Below, one piece after another: positions 30,357-40,063 of a stretch of DNA of 64,000 bases. This DNA comes from Bacteroidetes Order II. bacterium (lineage in GTDB: Bacteria; Bacteroidota; Rhodothermia; Rhodothermales; UBA2364). The position numbers and the translations under genes were made by a program. Each line of letters opens with the position of its first letter. Positions within the stretch are counted from its first letter, which is position 1. The stretch spans positions 111,814 to 175,813 of the forward strand of contig JAEUSQ010000059.1 in the NCBI GenBank assembly GCA_016788705.1, in the 5' to 3' direction. The notes beneath the pieces are model-generated. The model was not told the DNA's origin, did no database searches, and saw only the letters and a program-made list of their open reading frames with translations.

Positions 30357-31601
30357 CTATGCCTTCCAATACGCCTTTATTACTTGAAGCAACTGGATAC
30401 ACTCTTCCATGCTATTATAAATGTGTGTGGAAACACGGATGGCGTTCAGGTTGGCCTCCGTAACCGAACGGACACGAAAACCATTTTTAGACAAATAGGT
30501 CAATAATGAACCCGTATCACCTGCTTTTGGCCGGAACGTGGTGATAGAACTGGCCAAAAGTGGGTTAGTCGGGGAAAGTACCTCAACCGGTAACAAACTA
30601 CGTAGTTCTTGGTTCAGAAACCGCGCCAGGCCAAAGCCGTGATTGGCCACCTGACGCATGTCCAACTGGTTCAGAAAGGCAATAGCCGCTGCAAGCCCCG
30701 CTGCTTTCGTTTCGTCTTGCGTACCCGCCTCATACCGTTGGGCTGTAGGATGATACGAGAGTGTGTGGGGCAATTCGTAATCCCCATTAGAGTATGCTCC
30801 CACATCGGTGGGAATAATACGGTCTCGACGGGCCGGATCTATCCACAAAAAACCAATCCCATGCGGGGCCAGCATCCATTTATGCGCACTGGCCGCGAAC
30901 GAGTCGCATTGCAAATCTCTAAGATTAAAAGGAAACATGCCTGCCGATTGTGCCCCATCCACATGAAGCCAGATATCTTTTTCGCGTACCCATTCCCCAA
31001 TTTCCTGAACAGGCATACGAATTCCGGAGGGCGAGGTAACATGACTGATTTGTACGACTTTGGTTTTGGGCGTCCACAATGCCTTCACAGCCTTGATGTT
31101 TTGCGAAATACTTGTAGGCGAGGGGGTAAAAACCTTAACCTTGATACCAAACTCCTTTTGCAAAACCATCCAAGGGATGGCGCCACCCGGATGTGCCTCG
31201 TTGTCCAAAATCACTTCATCTCCGGGTTTTAGACGCAACCCAAAAGCAATTGTGCTATTTCCCTCCGTGGCATTACGATTCAAGGCCAAATCCTCCGGAC
31301 TGCACCCCAAAAAACCAGCCAAAGGCGCATGGGTAGCCGCAAAAACATCGTGACCCGGCTCCCCAAGTGTCTGATACCGAAGCAGGGCATCTTGTACCGC
31401 CTGAATAACCGAATAAGGCGCAGCGCCAATACCACCCGTATTAAAATAGACACGAGAACCTTGAAGTGGAAACTGTTTGCGTACCTCTTCCCAAGACTGC
31501 AAAGAAAGGATTGCTTGATTGGTATTTGGCATCCAAGCCCCCGACGAGGCCATAAGGGCAGACCCCATACCAAGATGCGTAAAAAAATCTCGTCGCTTCA
31601 T
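30357..31601 (-). CDS. Exported class V aminotransferase-fold protein
   Basis: A 414-residue PLP enzyme of the aminotransferase V / cysteine-desulfurase-like superfamily. PLP Lys241 in SAHKWML and Asp215 in HVDGAQSAG mark the active site; NATEGNS (near 110-116) binds phosphate. The start at 31601 gives MKRRDFFTHLGMGSAL, a Tat-type signal (KRRDFF, then hydrophobic stretch and ASSGAW). This implies export of a folded, cofactor-loaded enzyme. The isopenicillin-N-epimerase-like group often carries such signals; no substrate is known. Its upstream region holds two perfect 21-bp direct repeats. Confidence 0.86.
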   Translation of the reverse strand: MKRRDFFTHLGMGSALMASSGAWMPNTNQAILSLQSWEEVRKQFPLQGSRVYFNTGGIGAAPYSVIQAVQDALLRYQTLGEPGHDVFAATHAPLAGFLGCSPEDLALNRNATEGNSTIAFGLRLKPGDEVILDNEAHPGGAIPWMVLQKEFGIKVKVFTPSPTSISQNIKAVKALWTPKTKVVQISHVTSPSGIRMPVQEIGEWVREKDIWLHVDGAQSAGMFPFNLRDLQCDSFAASAHKWMLAPHGIGFLWIDPARRDRIIPTDVGAYSNGDYELPHTLSYHPTAQRYEAGTQDETKAAGLAAAIAFLNQLDMRQVANHGFGLARFLNQELRSLLPVEVLSPTNPLLASSITTFRPKAGDTGSLLTYLSKNGFRVRSVTEANLNAIRVSTHIYNSMEECIQLLQVIKAYWKA

Positions 31602-31634
31602 GTGTAATGAACCTCTTCTTGGATGGTAGCGCAC

Positions 31635-31676
31635 ACAGGTGGCGTGTGTACACCAACAGGTGGCGTGTGTACACCA
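31635..31676. repeat. Two perfect tandem 21-bp repeats
   Basis: The unit ACAGGTGGCGTGTGTACACCA occurs at 31635-31655 and again at 31656-31676 without spacer. Each contains the palindrome GTGTACAC. The pair sits 34 bases upstream of the aminotransferase ATG (31601) and between divergent genes, so it looks like a doubled operator. Confidence 0.8.
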
Positions 31677-31819
31677 TTGGTATTGTGGGACTAAGATAGA
31701 TGTCTTGCTTTTTGAAAGGTAAAACACTCCATGATTTCTTTACAACAATCAGCAGGAACCGAATGGCTCTACAAGAATTCAAGTTGTTCTATCAAGTCAT
31801 TACAACCAAATATCACCCT

Positions 31820-32050
31820 ATGAAAACCCTATTTAAGTACCTCGACTGGAAAATTGCTTTGGTCATGTGCCTCACCTTGGGCTTGGCCCCTTTTTATCCA
31901 GAACCACACCTTTGGGGAAAACTACGGTGGGTAGCCGGTGGCGCCATTGGCATGACGGCTTTAGATTGGTTTGACTTGGTCTATCATGGATTTCCATTTG
32001 TATTACTGGTTCTTTCGGTCTTCTTCCGCGGGAAAACGCCACAACCTTAA
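31820..32050 (+). CDS. Small conserved membrane protein
   Basis: A 76-residue protein with two TM segments (about residues 9-26 and 52-70). The start at 31820 (MKTLFKYLDWKIAL) matches conserved short proteins of Bacteroidota with the pattern YLDWKIAL...LGLAPFYPEPHLWGKLRWV...DWFDLVYHG, sometimes called 'RND transporter' although far too short for one. Function unknown. It is divergent from the exported aminotransferase. Confidence 0.72.
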   Translation: MKTLFKYLDWKIALVMCLTLGLAPFYPEPHLWGKLRWVAGGAIGMTALDWFDLVYHGFPFVLLVLSVFFRGKTPQP

Positions 32051-32091
32051 TACAGGAACGCTTTTGAGGCTTTTGAGATGAATTTTTATGA

Positions 32092-32138
32092 CATCAGCCC
32101 CCCATCTCTCCCAAGTTTGGAGACTGGGGGCTGGATGT
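32092..32138. terminator. Large hairpin between convergent genes
   Basis: CATCAGCCCCC and GGGGGCTGGATG flank an inner TCTCC/GGAGA pair, giving a long two-step stem; TTTTAAAAA follows near 32146. It probably terminates both the small membrane protein and the outer-membrane protein transcripts. Confidence 0.72.
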
Positions 32139-32147
32139 CATCGTCTT

Positions 32148-34487
32148 TTAAAAATCAAACCGATAGCCGAGGGCTATTCGGGCGTAATCTAACAGCCGCA
32201 ATGTAGAGACTTCGATAAAGACATTTGCCTTCCTGAATTTCAACTCCCCGCCCAGCATTAGGTTTAGCCCACGGAACGACTCCCGGCCAGTACCACTGGT
32301 ATTTTCAATAAATCGGACGCCATATCCTATTCCCAGAAAAGGCGCAATGGGACGGGCTTTAAGGTTAGGTAACCCCATCACTGCATTCAACGAACCACCA
32401 ATACCATTGCGGCTACCCGTATTATACACCAATTCAGGTACAATTTTGAGGGCTGTTCCCATCAACGCAAACCATGCCTGGGTACCCAATTGCACGCCAT
32501 TTTGGTGTGCGCCAAGACCCAAACCAGCCAAAACACGGCCTTCCAAAAAATGAACCCTTCTTTTAGGAGGAACGGGCGTTACAACTTCCAATGTATCTGT
32601 AACAGCCGTCTTTTCTGTTGCGAATGCTTTGTCCATAGCCACGCCTTTTACCGAGACCGACGGCACAGGTGCAGGATCGGCAGGAGGAGTTCCTTGCTGA
32701 TGATCCATCCGTAGAATGACCGGTGCTGGGCTTATAATGATTTTCCGTTGTAGGGTATCTCGTTTGGCCAACAAGGTTTGCAAAGAGTCCACTTTCCGCT
32801 CCAACTTATGCAATTTGACCAACCATCCAGAATCGGAGGGCGACGTTTTTCCGTCAATCACGGGACGCATGGTAGCAGGTGATTTTCCAAAGCGGATATA
32901 AACCTCGCCTTCTTCCAAAACGGGCAACGTGATTACACGTCCCTCTGTACTTTCCCGAATGCCATTTTTCTGTTCCCCCTTTTGAAGCGGTTGACCTTGT
33001 GTAGCAACAGGCGTTGTGGCGCGATGCAGCACATCTACGGGTTTGATCGGCGTCAACGGAACCGCATCGTGCATGGCGCGGGTCTCCTGAAGGGCTTTTT
33101 GGAGATGTAGGGCAGCCAACGAATCGCCACGGGCCTCGGCGCGGGCAATCGCCACTTCGAGTGAATACATCTTTTCCTCATAGGAAGCACGCAAGGCATT
33201 CTTCTCCGCCTGCCACGCCTGTTCCGCCAAGGCACGGTCGGATTCAACCTGGTCTTTCCGCACAACGTTGGGCTTATTGGGCTTTCGGCCAATGATCAGG
33301 TTGATTCCGGCATGATACATCCAATTGGTTTGGAGTTGATCTGGTTGATCCAAGCGATCCAAATCCTGATTGCTTGCCAAAAGGACTCTTGCGCCACCAT
33401 TCAGCTCCACAAACCGCCCAATAGGAATCGTAATCCCACCACCACCCATCACAAAAGGCGTATCGTCAGGCGTCAGACCACTTTTTCCAAGATAATTTTG
33501 TCCCACGTCTATCAATCCACCACCCATTGCTAAGTAGGGAGTTATGCCTTGTCCTTCGTTCAGACGAAAGTTCAGTTCACCTCCGTACAAACGCAAGTCG
33601 TCCTTTTTCCACGCCTCTTCTTTCATGCTCTGCCAGTAAAATCCCCGTATCCCGATCAAAGGTCCAAAGTTAAGTCCTGCATTTGCACCAGCCAATCGCG
33701 TACTCCGGAAAGGGAGGTTATCCGAGAAGTCCAGTTTACCAAAGAACGCATGGGCAGGAACACTCAATCCAGAGAATCCACCAGAAAATTGCCGCATCAT
33801 CTCGCGGTCCACCTTGGTCAATTGACCCGATTTTCGTCCACCGAGGTACAATGCAAACGAAGCACCTGCACTCCAGTTCGTAAAACTCCGCCGTTCTGTA
33901 ACAGCCGCATCTATGTCTAACTCCTTTAGGGTCTGTACATCCACAAACGTGGCAATTGGGTTCAGACGAAATGCGGTATTTCGTGCATAAAGGGAGAACG
34001 TAAGCCGATCTATGGAGCTTACTGTAAGCCCACCACCAGCATTGAGGTAGATGACAGAACGGCCATCATCGCCAGATGGACGAAACGTCTGAACACCCGC
34101 GCCAAGATTTATAAAGGGAAATACCTTTCCGCGCAATAAATTAAAGCGAAGATCGCCGCCCACTTTTCGGTATGATAGTACTTGTGTCCCCAATTCGTTC
34201 TTTTGGAAAGTGGCAAGCCCTATCACATTTTCCCAATCTGTTTCCATTTTATTATTCCACAGGTACAAGGCCCGTAGTTCAATAAATTCACCAAAGCCAA
34301 ATCCTACTTGTCCGCCCAACAAAGGCGCCTTTTGTAGACCCAATTCAGGATGCCAACGGACGTATTCTCCCGAAGGAGACAAGGTGTAGCTCAATCCAGA
34401 AACTTGTGCTTGCAAAAGCGCACAACTGGAACCCGCCAAAAGGATGACAAAAAATAAACGTGATGTATAAGAAAAGATTTTGTTCAT
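32148..34487 (-). CDS. Large outer-membrane protein with several barrel-like domains
   Basis: A 779-residue exported protein (signal peptide MNKIFSYTSRLFFVILLAGSSCALLQA). Residues about 25-210 and 230-400 are two related strand-rich domains (both contain the series: ...IELRALYLWNNKME / GIRGFYWQSMKEEAWKKDD, then LRFNL..FPFINLGAGV / NFRL..TPYLAMGGGL). A coiled coil (about 410-470) and a Pro/Thr-rich linker with periodic heptads follow, and a third barrel-like domain (about 640-779) ends in Phe (LGYRFDF), as in outer-membrane proteins. No family is recognised; an OmpA-like porin or scaffold is inference. Confidence 0.72.
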   Translation of the reverse strand: MNKIFSYTSRLFFVILLAGSSCALLQAQVSGLSYTLSPSGEYVRWHPELGLQKAPLLGGQVGFGFGEFIELRALYLWNNKMETDWENVIGLATFQKNELGTQVLSYRKVGGDLRFNLLRGKVFPFINLGAGVQTFRPSGDDGRSVIYLNAGGGLTVSSIDRLTFSLYARNTAFRLNPIATFVDVQTLKELDIDAAVTERRSFTNWSAGASFALYLGGRKSGQLTKVDREMMRQFSGGFSGLSVPAHAFFGKLDFSDNLPFRSTRLAGANAGLNFGPLIGIRGFYWQSMKEEAWKKDDLRLYGGELNFRLNEGQGITPYLAMGGGLIDVGQNYLGKSGLTPDDTPFVMGGGGITIPIGRFVELNGGARVLLASNQDLDRLDQPDQLQTNWMYHAGINLIIGRKPNKPNVVRKDQVESDRALAEQAWQAEKNALRASYEEKMYSLEVAIARAEARGDSLAALHLQKALQETRAMHDAVPLTPIKPVDVLHRATTPVATQGQPLQKGEQKNGIRESTEGRVITLPVLEEGEVYIRFGKSPATMRPVIDGKTSPSDSGWLVKLHKLERKVDSLQTLLAKRDTLQRKIIISPAPVILRMDHQQGTPPADPAPVPSVSVKGVAMDKAFATEKTAVTDTLEVVTPVPPKRRVHFLEGRVLAGLGLGAHQNGVQLGTQAWFALMGTALKIVPELVYNTGSRNGIGGSLNAVMGLPNLKARPIAPFLGIGYGVRFIENTSGTGRESFRGLNLMLGGELKFRKANVFIEVSTLRLLDYARIALGYRFDF

Positions 34488-34996
34488 ATGAATGGTGGTT
34501 AAGGTGTAAACCAGAGAAAGGTCTGTTTAATTAAAAATAAGACATTTTTCATCTATAAAAAACCATAACGTCATGATTTTGTGTAGTGTTTTCTTTTACA
34601 AGAATGAACGTTTTTTCCACACAAACATCAAGGTTTAAACATAGTGTTTATGCGATGTTCGCCAACTTTTTTTGCGATAAATAAAGGCTGCTCTATGGGT
34701 AAATTTCAGAAACTGCTTTATCCTATATGCTCATGCTTTAAAATACACGAAGGAGAAGGGGGCATATTAGGCATATTACCACCTTGAGAAAGCTCCTGCG
34801 GATATTTCTGGACTGGTAACAAAAAAAATAGTGACCTGCCAGAGACAAAGGCAAGTGACCTATACCGATAGCGAAGAATGAACCCATTGACACGGCGACC
34901 GATCTGTACGCACTTCCCCTTTTAAAAGCAGGGTTTAATTCAGAGGCAACACCGACAGTAGTGAACAAAACAGGTTATATCGCCCCGAAACGTACT
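34488..34996. other. Intergenic region, AT-rich, no gene
   Basis: Only short, low-complexity frames. The AT-rich part near 34500-34700 probably contains the promoter of the large outer-membrane protein. Confidence 0.5.
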
Positions 34997-36412
34997 TTAA
35001 CGCTTCATACGGATCACCCACGCCCAGTCTGTTGGCGGATTTTGTTGCAAGGTTGGCGGAATTGCAATGACGGTTCCATTAACGGTAATCTTCCACTTTA
35101 AGGGTTTGGTATAGCCCAGCAGGAAAAGTTCCGCGTTTTTCGGCGGTGAGAAATGCGCGATCGTAAAGGATGTTGGCATCTTTTCGCCTTCTTTGGCCAA
35201 ATAAATAGCATATAAGGCATCTTTTTTGGTGGTAAACCGCCATTGATTTTCCACATAAGGGGCAATGGGTTTTGTACCATAGATCGCTTCTTGGTTTACT
35301 TGCATCCAACTCCCGATTTGTTGTAGCCGTACATAGGCTTCGTCATGCCAAGTTCCATCCGGCCCTGGCCCAATGTTTAGTAAAAAATTCCCTCCTTTAG
35401 CCACAATATCTGCCAATAGGTGTATGAGTTTTCGGGCAGGCTTATAAGTATCATTAGGCACATAAGACCACGACCCCGCCATCGTCATACAGGTTTCCCA
35501 TGGAAAATCGTGTGGTTCTTCAGGCACTTCTTGTTCGGGCGTGGTATAGTTCTCATACAATCCCGGAACCGAACGATCCACAATGATCAGTCCCGGTTGA
35601 TGTTTACGTGCCATCGCTGCAATGCGCGGCATATCCACATCTTGCCCAAACGGCACACTCGCTTGCCAAGAAATCGAAGAATCTATACTCGACTGTGGCC
35701 GCACCCAACCACCATCTAACCACAAAATATCCATCTTCCCATAGCCCGTCATCAGTTCTTCAATTTGGTTGTAGGTAAAATCCTTGAAGCGCTCCCAGCG
35801 CTCGGGATAGCGCTTAATATCGTAGTTAACATGACGGTCTTTGGGTGGAAAATAGGGCCACCAGAAGTTTTCGTTGTGCCAATCTGGTTTCGAAAAATAC
35901 GCCCCCACCATAAACCCTTTTTGACGAAATGCCGCGAAAATTTCTTTTGACACATCGCTTCGAGGATGGGAAGAAAAGGGCACTTGTGGCGCGGTAATTT
36001 TATAATCCGTTTGTTTGGTATCAAACATCGAAAAGCCGTCGTGGTGTTTGGTCGTAAAAACCACATAGCGCATTCCTGCCGCTTTTGCTGCCTCCGCCCA
36101 TTTTTCTGGATTAAATTTTACTGGGTTAAATTGTGTGGATAAATTTTCGTAAGCCTTTTTATATTCGTACCAATTGGTTGAAAATGGCCCTCGGCGAACG
36201 GTCCAGCCCTCGTCTTCGGGGCAGAGGGACCACGATTCCACAATCCCCCATAGGCTATACGTCCCCCAATGCATCAACAGACCAAACTTTAGGTCTTGCC
36301 ACTCAGTGAGTTTTGCCTGTACCAATGGGTCGTCCGGTGGGGTATAAGATTTAGAATGCTGGGCCGCCGCCAATACAGGCAACAGCATACAGATAAGGAA
36401 CAGACGTTTCAT
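34997..36412 (-). CDS. Alpha-L-fucosidase (GH29), secreted
   Basis: A 471-residue exported enzyme (signal peptide MKRLFLICMLLPVLAAA). GH29 markers: MHWGTYSLWG near 47-56, TKHHDGFSMF near 121-130, and the nucleophile in ILWLDGGW (Asp233). It removes terminal alpha-L-fucose. It ends in a small beta-domain (about 380-471). Single gene, upstream of a NUDIX gene on the same strand. It fits with a scavenging, polysaccharide-degrading lifestyle shared with the GH3 and deacetylase genes. Confidence 0.93.
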   Translation of the reverse strand: MKRLFLICMLLPVLAAAQHSKSYTPPDDPLVQAKLTEWQDLKFGLLMHWGTYSLWGIVESWSLCPEDEGWTVRRGPFSTNWYEYKKAYENLSTQFNPVKFNPEKWAEAAKAAGMRYVVFTTKHHDGFSMFDTKQTDYKITAPQVPFSSHPRSDVSKEIFAAFRQKGFMVGAYFSKPDWHNENFWWPYFPPKDRHVNYDIKRYPERWERFKDFTYNQIEELMTGYGKMDILWLDGGWVRPQSSIDSSISWQASVPFGQDVDMPRIAAMARKHQPGLIIVDRSVPGLYENYTTPEQEVPEEPHDFPWETCMTMAGSWSYVPNDTYKPARKLIHLLADIVAKGGNFLLNIGPGPDGTWHDEAYVRLQQIGSWMQVNQEAIYGTKPIAPYVENQWRFTTKKDALYAIYLAKEGEKMPTSFTIAHFSPPKNAELFLLGYTKPLKWKITVNGTVIAIPPTLQQNPPTDWAWVIRMKR

Positions 36413-36632
36413 AAGCGTTTTAGGTTTGTAAACATAAATACATATTTATTAGATGCTGTGCAAACAAGTTTATATAGTTTTTTATGACTCGCGGTACACT
36501 CCTTGTCTTGTTGCGTAGCAGAAAGCGCCGATAAGCGGACGAAGGAAGCAAAGTGGATAACCCATACAAAACGAAACGCCTCCCAATCAATCGGACGAGA
36601 GTCGCCCTATTCTACACCTCATACACCACGGC

Positions 36633-37268
36633 TCAATCTATGGGAGCGGTCAATAACGCATCCAACCACCGACGGGCGTGGGTGCAGAGTGTCTCGTAAT
36701 TCAAGCGGTTGGGTAATTCAGGTACCGGAATCCAGTCTAGGGCTTCAATCTCCTCCTCGGCTTGTGCGACTAACGGGGTATCGGCTGCGGTCATCAAGAA
36801 CCAATACGTCGTTTTGACATCAAAACAATGCTTGAAGCGGTTCACATAGCCGTGCAAGGTGGATCCAAGCGAGCACACAATACGAAGTGATTGCGCCCCC
36901 ACTTCTTCGGCCACTTCGCGCAAGGCCGTTTCTTCGTTGGTTTCGCCGCTGTCCTGTTTGCCCTTGGGTAAATCCCAAGCACCCCGCCGGAACATTATCA
37001 ATACCTCGCGCCCGTGATCCTTATTCCGAACCACATATCCTCCTGCTGCCACCACGTTTCGGGCAGGAAGGTAAGGATGAAGGTTTAGGAAAAGATCTGG
37101 TGCAAGAAAGGTGCTACCAAGGCGAACCACTTGTTTCGGTACCACCAATATGGGAGTTGTCACCCGATCTAACACATCAGGATTGTCCAACAGGGGCTGA
37201 GAAATGGCTAAACCAGTTTTGCGAATGGTATCTAATTCGCTGTCGGCAATAGGAAAGTAATAATACAT
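36633..37268 (-). CDS. NUDIX hydrolase
   Basis: A 211-residue protein whose Nudix box GX5EX7REUXEEXGU is intact at about residues 103-125 (GKQDSGETNEETALREVAEEVGA contains it). Residues 1-70 form an extra N-terminal region of unknown type. It hydrolyses nucleoside diphosphate-X compounds; the substrate is unknown. The start at 37268 has no close SD. Confidence 0.85.
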   Translation of the reverse strand: MYYYFPIADSELDTIRKTGLAISQPLLDNPDVLDRVTTPILVVPKQVVRLGSTFLAPDLFLNLHPYLPARNVVAAGGYVVRNKDHGREVLIMFRRGAWDLPKGKQDSGETNEETALREVAEEVGAQSLRIVCSLGSTLHGYVNRFKHCFDVKTTYWFLMTAADTPLVAQAEEEIEALDWIPVPELPNRLNYETLCTHARRWLDALLTAPID

Positions 37269-37450
37269 CAGTTGTTATACAGTTTTTTTCCAAAATAAAG
37301 GAAAAGAAGGGGCTATGCCACCTCTTAACACGATTAATGTTACCCACATTTTTTTCATCATGCCATCCATCGGACTTCTTGAAATCTCGAAATCAGTTGA
37401 CCAATGTGTTGTTATTTTGTGACTGTATTTCAAAACCATTCCTTTAAGAG

Positions 37451-38134
37451 ATGCACAACACCCCCCCCTTGCTCGCGCCATCCATTTTATCCGCCGATTT
37501 CGGAAAGCTCCGTGCGCATTGTCAGGAAGCCATAGAGGCTGGCGCGGACTGGCTACATGTGGATGTGATGGACGGCCATTTTGTGCCCAATATCACTATT
37601 GGTCCCTTAATCGTTCGGGCACTCCAGACACTTAAAGGCGAGACGGGGGCATTGTTGGATGTGCATTTGATGATTGAACAACCGGATCGGTACCTCAAAG
37701 ACTTTGCGGATGCCGGAGCCGATATTCTGACGGTTCATGTCGAGGCCTGCCCACACCTTCATCGTACCATCCACGCCATTAAAGACCTTGGCCTAAAAGC
37801 TGGGATCACCCTTAACCCGGCAACCTCCTTGCTCTCTATCGAAGAAATATTGCCTTATGTAGATTTGGTACTCATCATGTCGGTCAATCCGGGCTTCGGT
37901 GGTCAGAAATTTATTCCTTCCGCAACCGATAAAATCCGCAGGCTTCGGAATAGCCTCAATGCCCTACACTTAACCCCGTATTTACAAGTGGATGGCGGCG
38001 TTACTGCGCAAAATGCCCGCATGTTGATTAATGCTGGAGCGAATGTTTTGGTGGCTGGAAATGCCGTTTTTGGTGGCCCAAACCCTGTTCAAAAAAATGT
38101 GGAGTATCTCAAACGGGTAATGAGTGGGGCATAA
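37451..38134 (+). CDS. rpe: Ribulose-phosphate 3-epimerase
   Basis: A 227-residue TIM barrel interconverting ribulose 5-phosphate and xylulose 5-phosphate in the pentose phosphate pathway. Motifs: APSILSADF at the N-terminus, VDVMDGHFVPNITIG (catalytic Asp and metal His), MSVNPGFGGQKF phosphate loop and QVDGGV near residue 180. Length and all landmarks are normal. Confidence 0.95.
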   Translation: MHNTPPLLAPSILSADFGKLRAHCQEAIEAGADWLHVDVMDGHFVPNITIGPLIVRALQTLKGETGALLDVHLMIEQPDRYLKDFADAGADILTVHVEACPHLHRTIHAIKDLGLKAGITLNPATSLLSIEEILPYVDLVLIMSVNPGFGGQKFIPSATDKIRRLRNSLNALHLTPYLQVDGGVTAQNARMLINAGANVLVAGNAVFGGPNPVQKNVEYLKRVMSGA

Positions 38135-38155
38135 AGTACACAAATGTACTTGCAC

Positions 38156-38188
38156 AAAAAAAGCCTCCTTTCTCGTAAAAAAGGAGGC
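38156..38188 (-). terminator. Terminator of the GH3 gene
   Basis: GCCTCCTT (38163-38170) pairs with AAGGAGGC (38181-38188); six or more T follow on the minus strand. It ends the minus-strand transcript of the GH3 gene at 38213 and probably serves rpe in the other direction. Confidence 0.82.
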
Positions 38189-38212
38189 AAATCTATACGT
38201 CCATCAAACAAC

Positions 38213-40063
38213 TCAAAACGTTCTAAGTACTGCTTCAGGCTTGGCCGGGACCCACTGACGAACAGACTCCGAAGGCTGCGGACGCCCCGGCGCCTGTGCT
38301 GCTCCTAAGTTGGTCCCAAATCCAAAATATTCCAACGAAACGGGGAGTTTGCCCGTTGCCCGTAATTCGCCCGCCAACAAGCGCGCCATGGCCTTAGCCG
38401 TATGCTTGGCTTGATCATACCCTACAACCAAAGCATCTACATTCCGGAATTCATCCATGATGTAAGGATTTCCAAAGGTAATAACAACCACTTTTTTGCC
38501 CGATGCCAGAATTTGACGAGCAAGCGAGGCTTGGTCTGCGTTCAAAGCCACATTCCCACGACGTTCACTCGGTCGTAGGTAAAGGCTCATAATCACCACA
38601 TCCGATTGGCCTACTTGGTTCATAATGCCCGAAACCGTCGTATTTTTGGCATCGCACAATTTTGAAACCGCCATCACCCGGCATTCCGAAACCGTATGTC
38701 CTGCCCCGGAAAGTCCACGCGAAAGGGCACTCATCGCATCTCCAAATCCACTGGTGGTACGCTGGAAAGTAAGTTGCACAAGTGCTACACGAGAATGCTC
38801 GGCAAGGGGCAATGTGTTTTCTTCATTTTTCAGCATTGTTACTGCACGATCGGCGATCACTTGGGCCAACTCTGGGCCTTCAGACCCTATTTCCATGGCA
38901 ATGGTACCCGCCATATAACCCGTGTCAGATGTTAATGCACGTGGGATCTCAATCCGTTCTTTGGCACGTAAAATCCGGCGAACGGATTCATCTATCCGGT
39001 CTTCCGTGAGACGCCCAGAGGAAACCGCCGTCCGCAATGCCTCGATCGCCCTCCGTGGGTTCGTAGGTAACAACACAATATCCGCCCCTGCTTCAATCGG
39101 CCGGACAATGGTTTCATCAAAAGAGTAGTGTTTTGTAATCGCACCCATATTGATGCCATCGGTGATAATTAACCCATCATAGCCCATTTCATCCCGCAAA
39201 ATCCCCTGAAGCATTGTTTTACTGAAAGTGGCTGGCGCACCCGAAGGATCAAGCCCCGGCACAGCTAAGTGGCCCGTCATCACAAACGAAGGAGGGGTCT
39301 TCGACCGCAAAATCTGGTGATAGGGCCGCAATTCAGTACGGTTCAACTCCGAACGATTGCCTGGAACCGTTGTTTGATCGGAATGGGTATCGGTCGCCGT
39401 ATTGCCATGACCAGGAAAATGTTTCAGGGTGGTCAATAGTCCACCACGTTCTGCCCCCCGTACAAATGCTTCCGACATATCCGCTACCAATTGCGGGTCT
39501 TCTCCATAAGACCGAATATTGATAATCGGGTTTTGAGGATTGTTGTTTACATCCGCAACTGGAGCAAAAACCACATTTACCCCCAAGGCACGGCTCTCCT
39601 TGGCTACGACACGTCCGGAAAGCTCGGCCAGTCGTGGATCGCGGGTGGCCCCAATTGCCATACTGGAAGGTAGTTCTGTTAACACATTGCCGTTATGGCC
39701 TGCCCCCCGCTCATAATCCGCTGCAAAAAAAAGTGGGATGGCGCTGCTGTTTTGTAAACGTGCAATTGAACGCCGGAGTTGGTCTGGATTCATTTTCTTC
39801 TGAATCCAAAAGCCCCCAATGTGTAATTCCTGAACCGCCTGATCCGGCGTCTTTAATCCGCCCGGAAGCGCTGCAACATTATAATCAATAAGCAACAACT
39901 GACCTAACTTCTCAGAAAGGGTCATTTCACGAAGACGGGCTTCCAGACGGGCGGCTGCGTCTCGATGGGCGGTCCGACGAGGCATGACATTTGCAAAAGC
40001 CTCATTGAAACCGATAAGTACTAAAAGAACAAGAAAAACAGAACGAGGGCAGGTGCGCTCCAT
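38213..40063 (-). CDS. nagZ: GH3 beta-N-acetylhexosaminidase-like (NagZ-like)
   Basis: A 616-residue exported protein (hydrophobic N-terminus about 8-25). Family markers: KHFPGHG (214-220) with His227 of the DTHSDQT loop as the catalytic acid, and Asp302 in TDGIN as nucleophile. A second, C-terminal GH3 domain (about 400-590) follows, longer than in classical cytosolic NagZ. It cleaves beta-N-acetylglucosamine from peptidoglycan fragments or related glycans, probably in the periplasm. The gene symbol reflects motif similarity, not experiment. Confidence 0.88.
   Translation of the reverse strand: MERTCPRSVFLVLLVLIGFNEAFANVMPRRTAHRDAAARLEARLREMTLSEKLGQLLLIDYNVAALPGGLKTPDQAVQELHIGGFWIQKKMNPDQLRRSIARLQNSSAIPLFFAADYERGAGHNGNVLTELPSSMAIGATRDPRLAELSGRVVAKESRALGVNVVFAPVADVNNNPQNPIINIRSYGEDPQLVADMSEAFVRGAERGGLLTTLKHFPGHGNTATDTHSDQTTVPGNRSELNRTELRPYHQILRSKTPPSFVMTGHLAVPGLDPSGAPATFSKTMLQGILRDEMGYDGLIITDGINMGAITKHYSFDETIVRPIEAGADIVLLPTNPRRAIEALRTAVSSGRLTEDRIDESVRRILRAKERIEIPRALTSDTGYMAGTIAMEIGSEGPELAQVIADRAVTMLKNEENTLPLAEHSRVALVQLTFQRTTSGFGDAMSALSRGLSGAGHTVSECRVMAVSKLCDAKNTTVSGIMNQVGQSDVVIMSLYLRPSERRGNVALNADQASLARQILASGKKVVVITFGNPYIMDEFRNVDALVVGYDQAKHTAKAMARLLAGELRATGKLPVSLEYFGFGTNLGAAQAPGRPQPSESVRQWVPAKPEAVLRTF

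Noticed and set aside
31635..31676. CRISPR-like repeats
   Set aside because: Only two contiguous copies without spacers and no cas gene; treated as an operator-like tandem repeat.
34738..34968. 76-codon minus-strand frame in the gap before the fucosidase
   Set aside because: No homology, no start context and weak composition; kept as intergenic.
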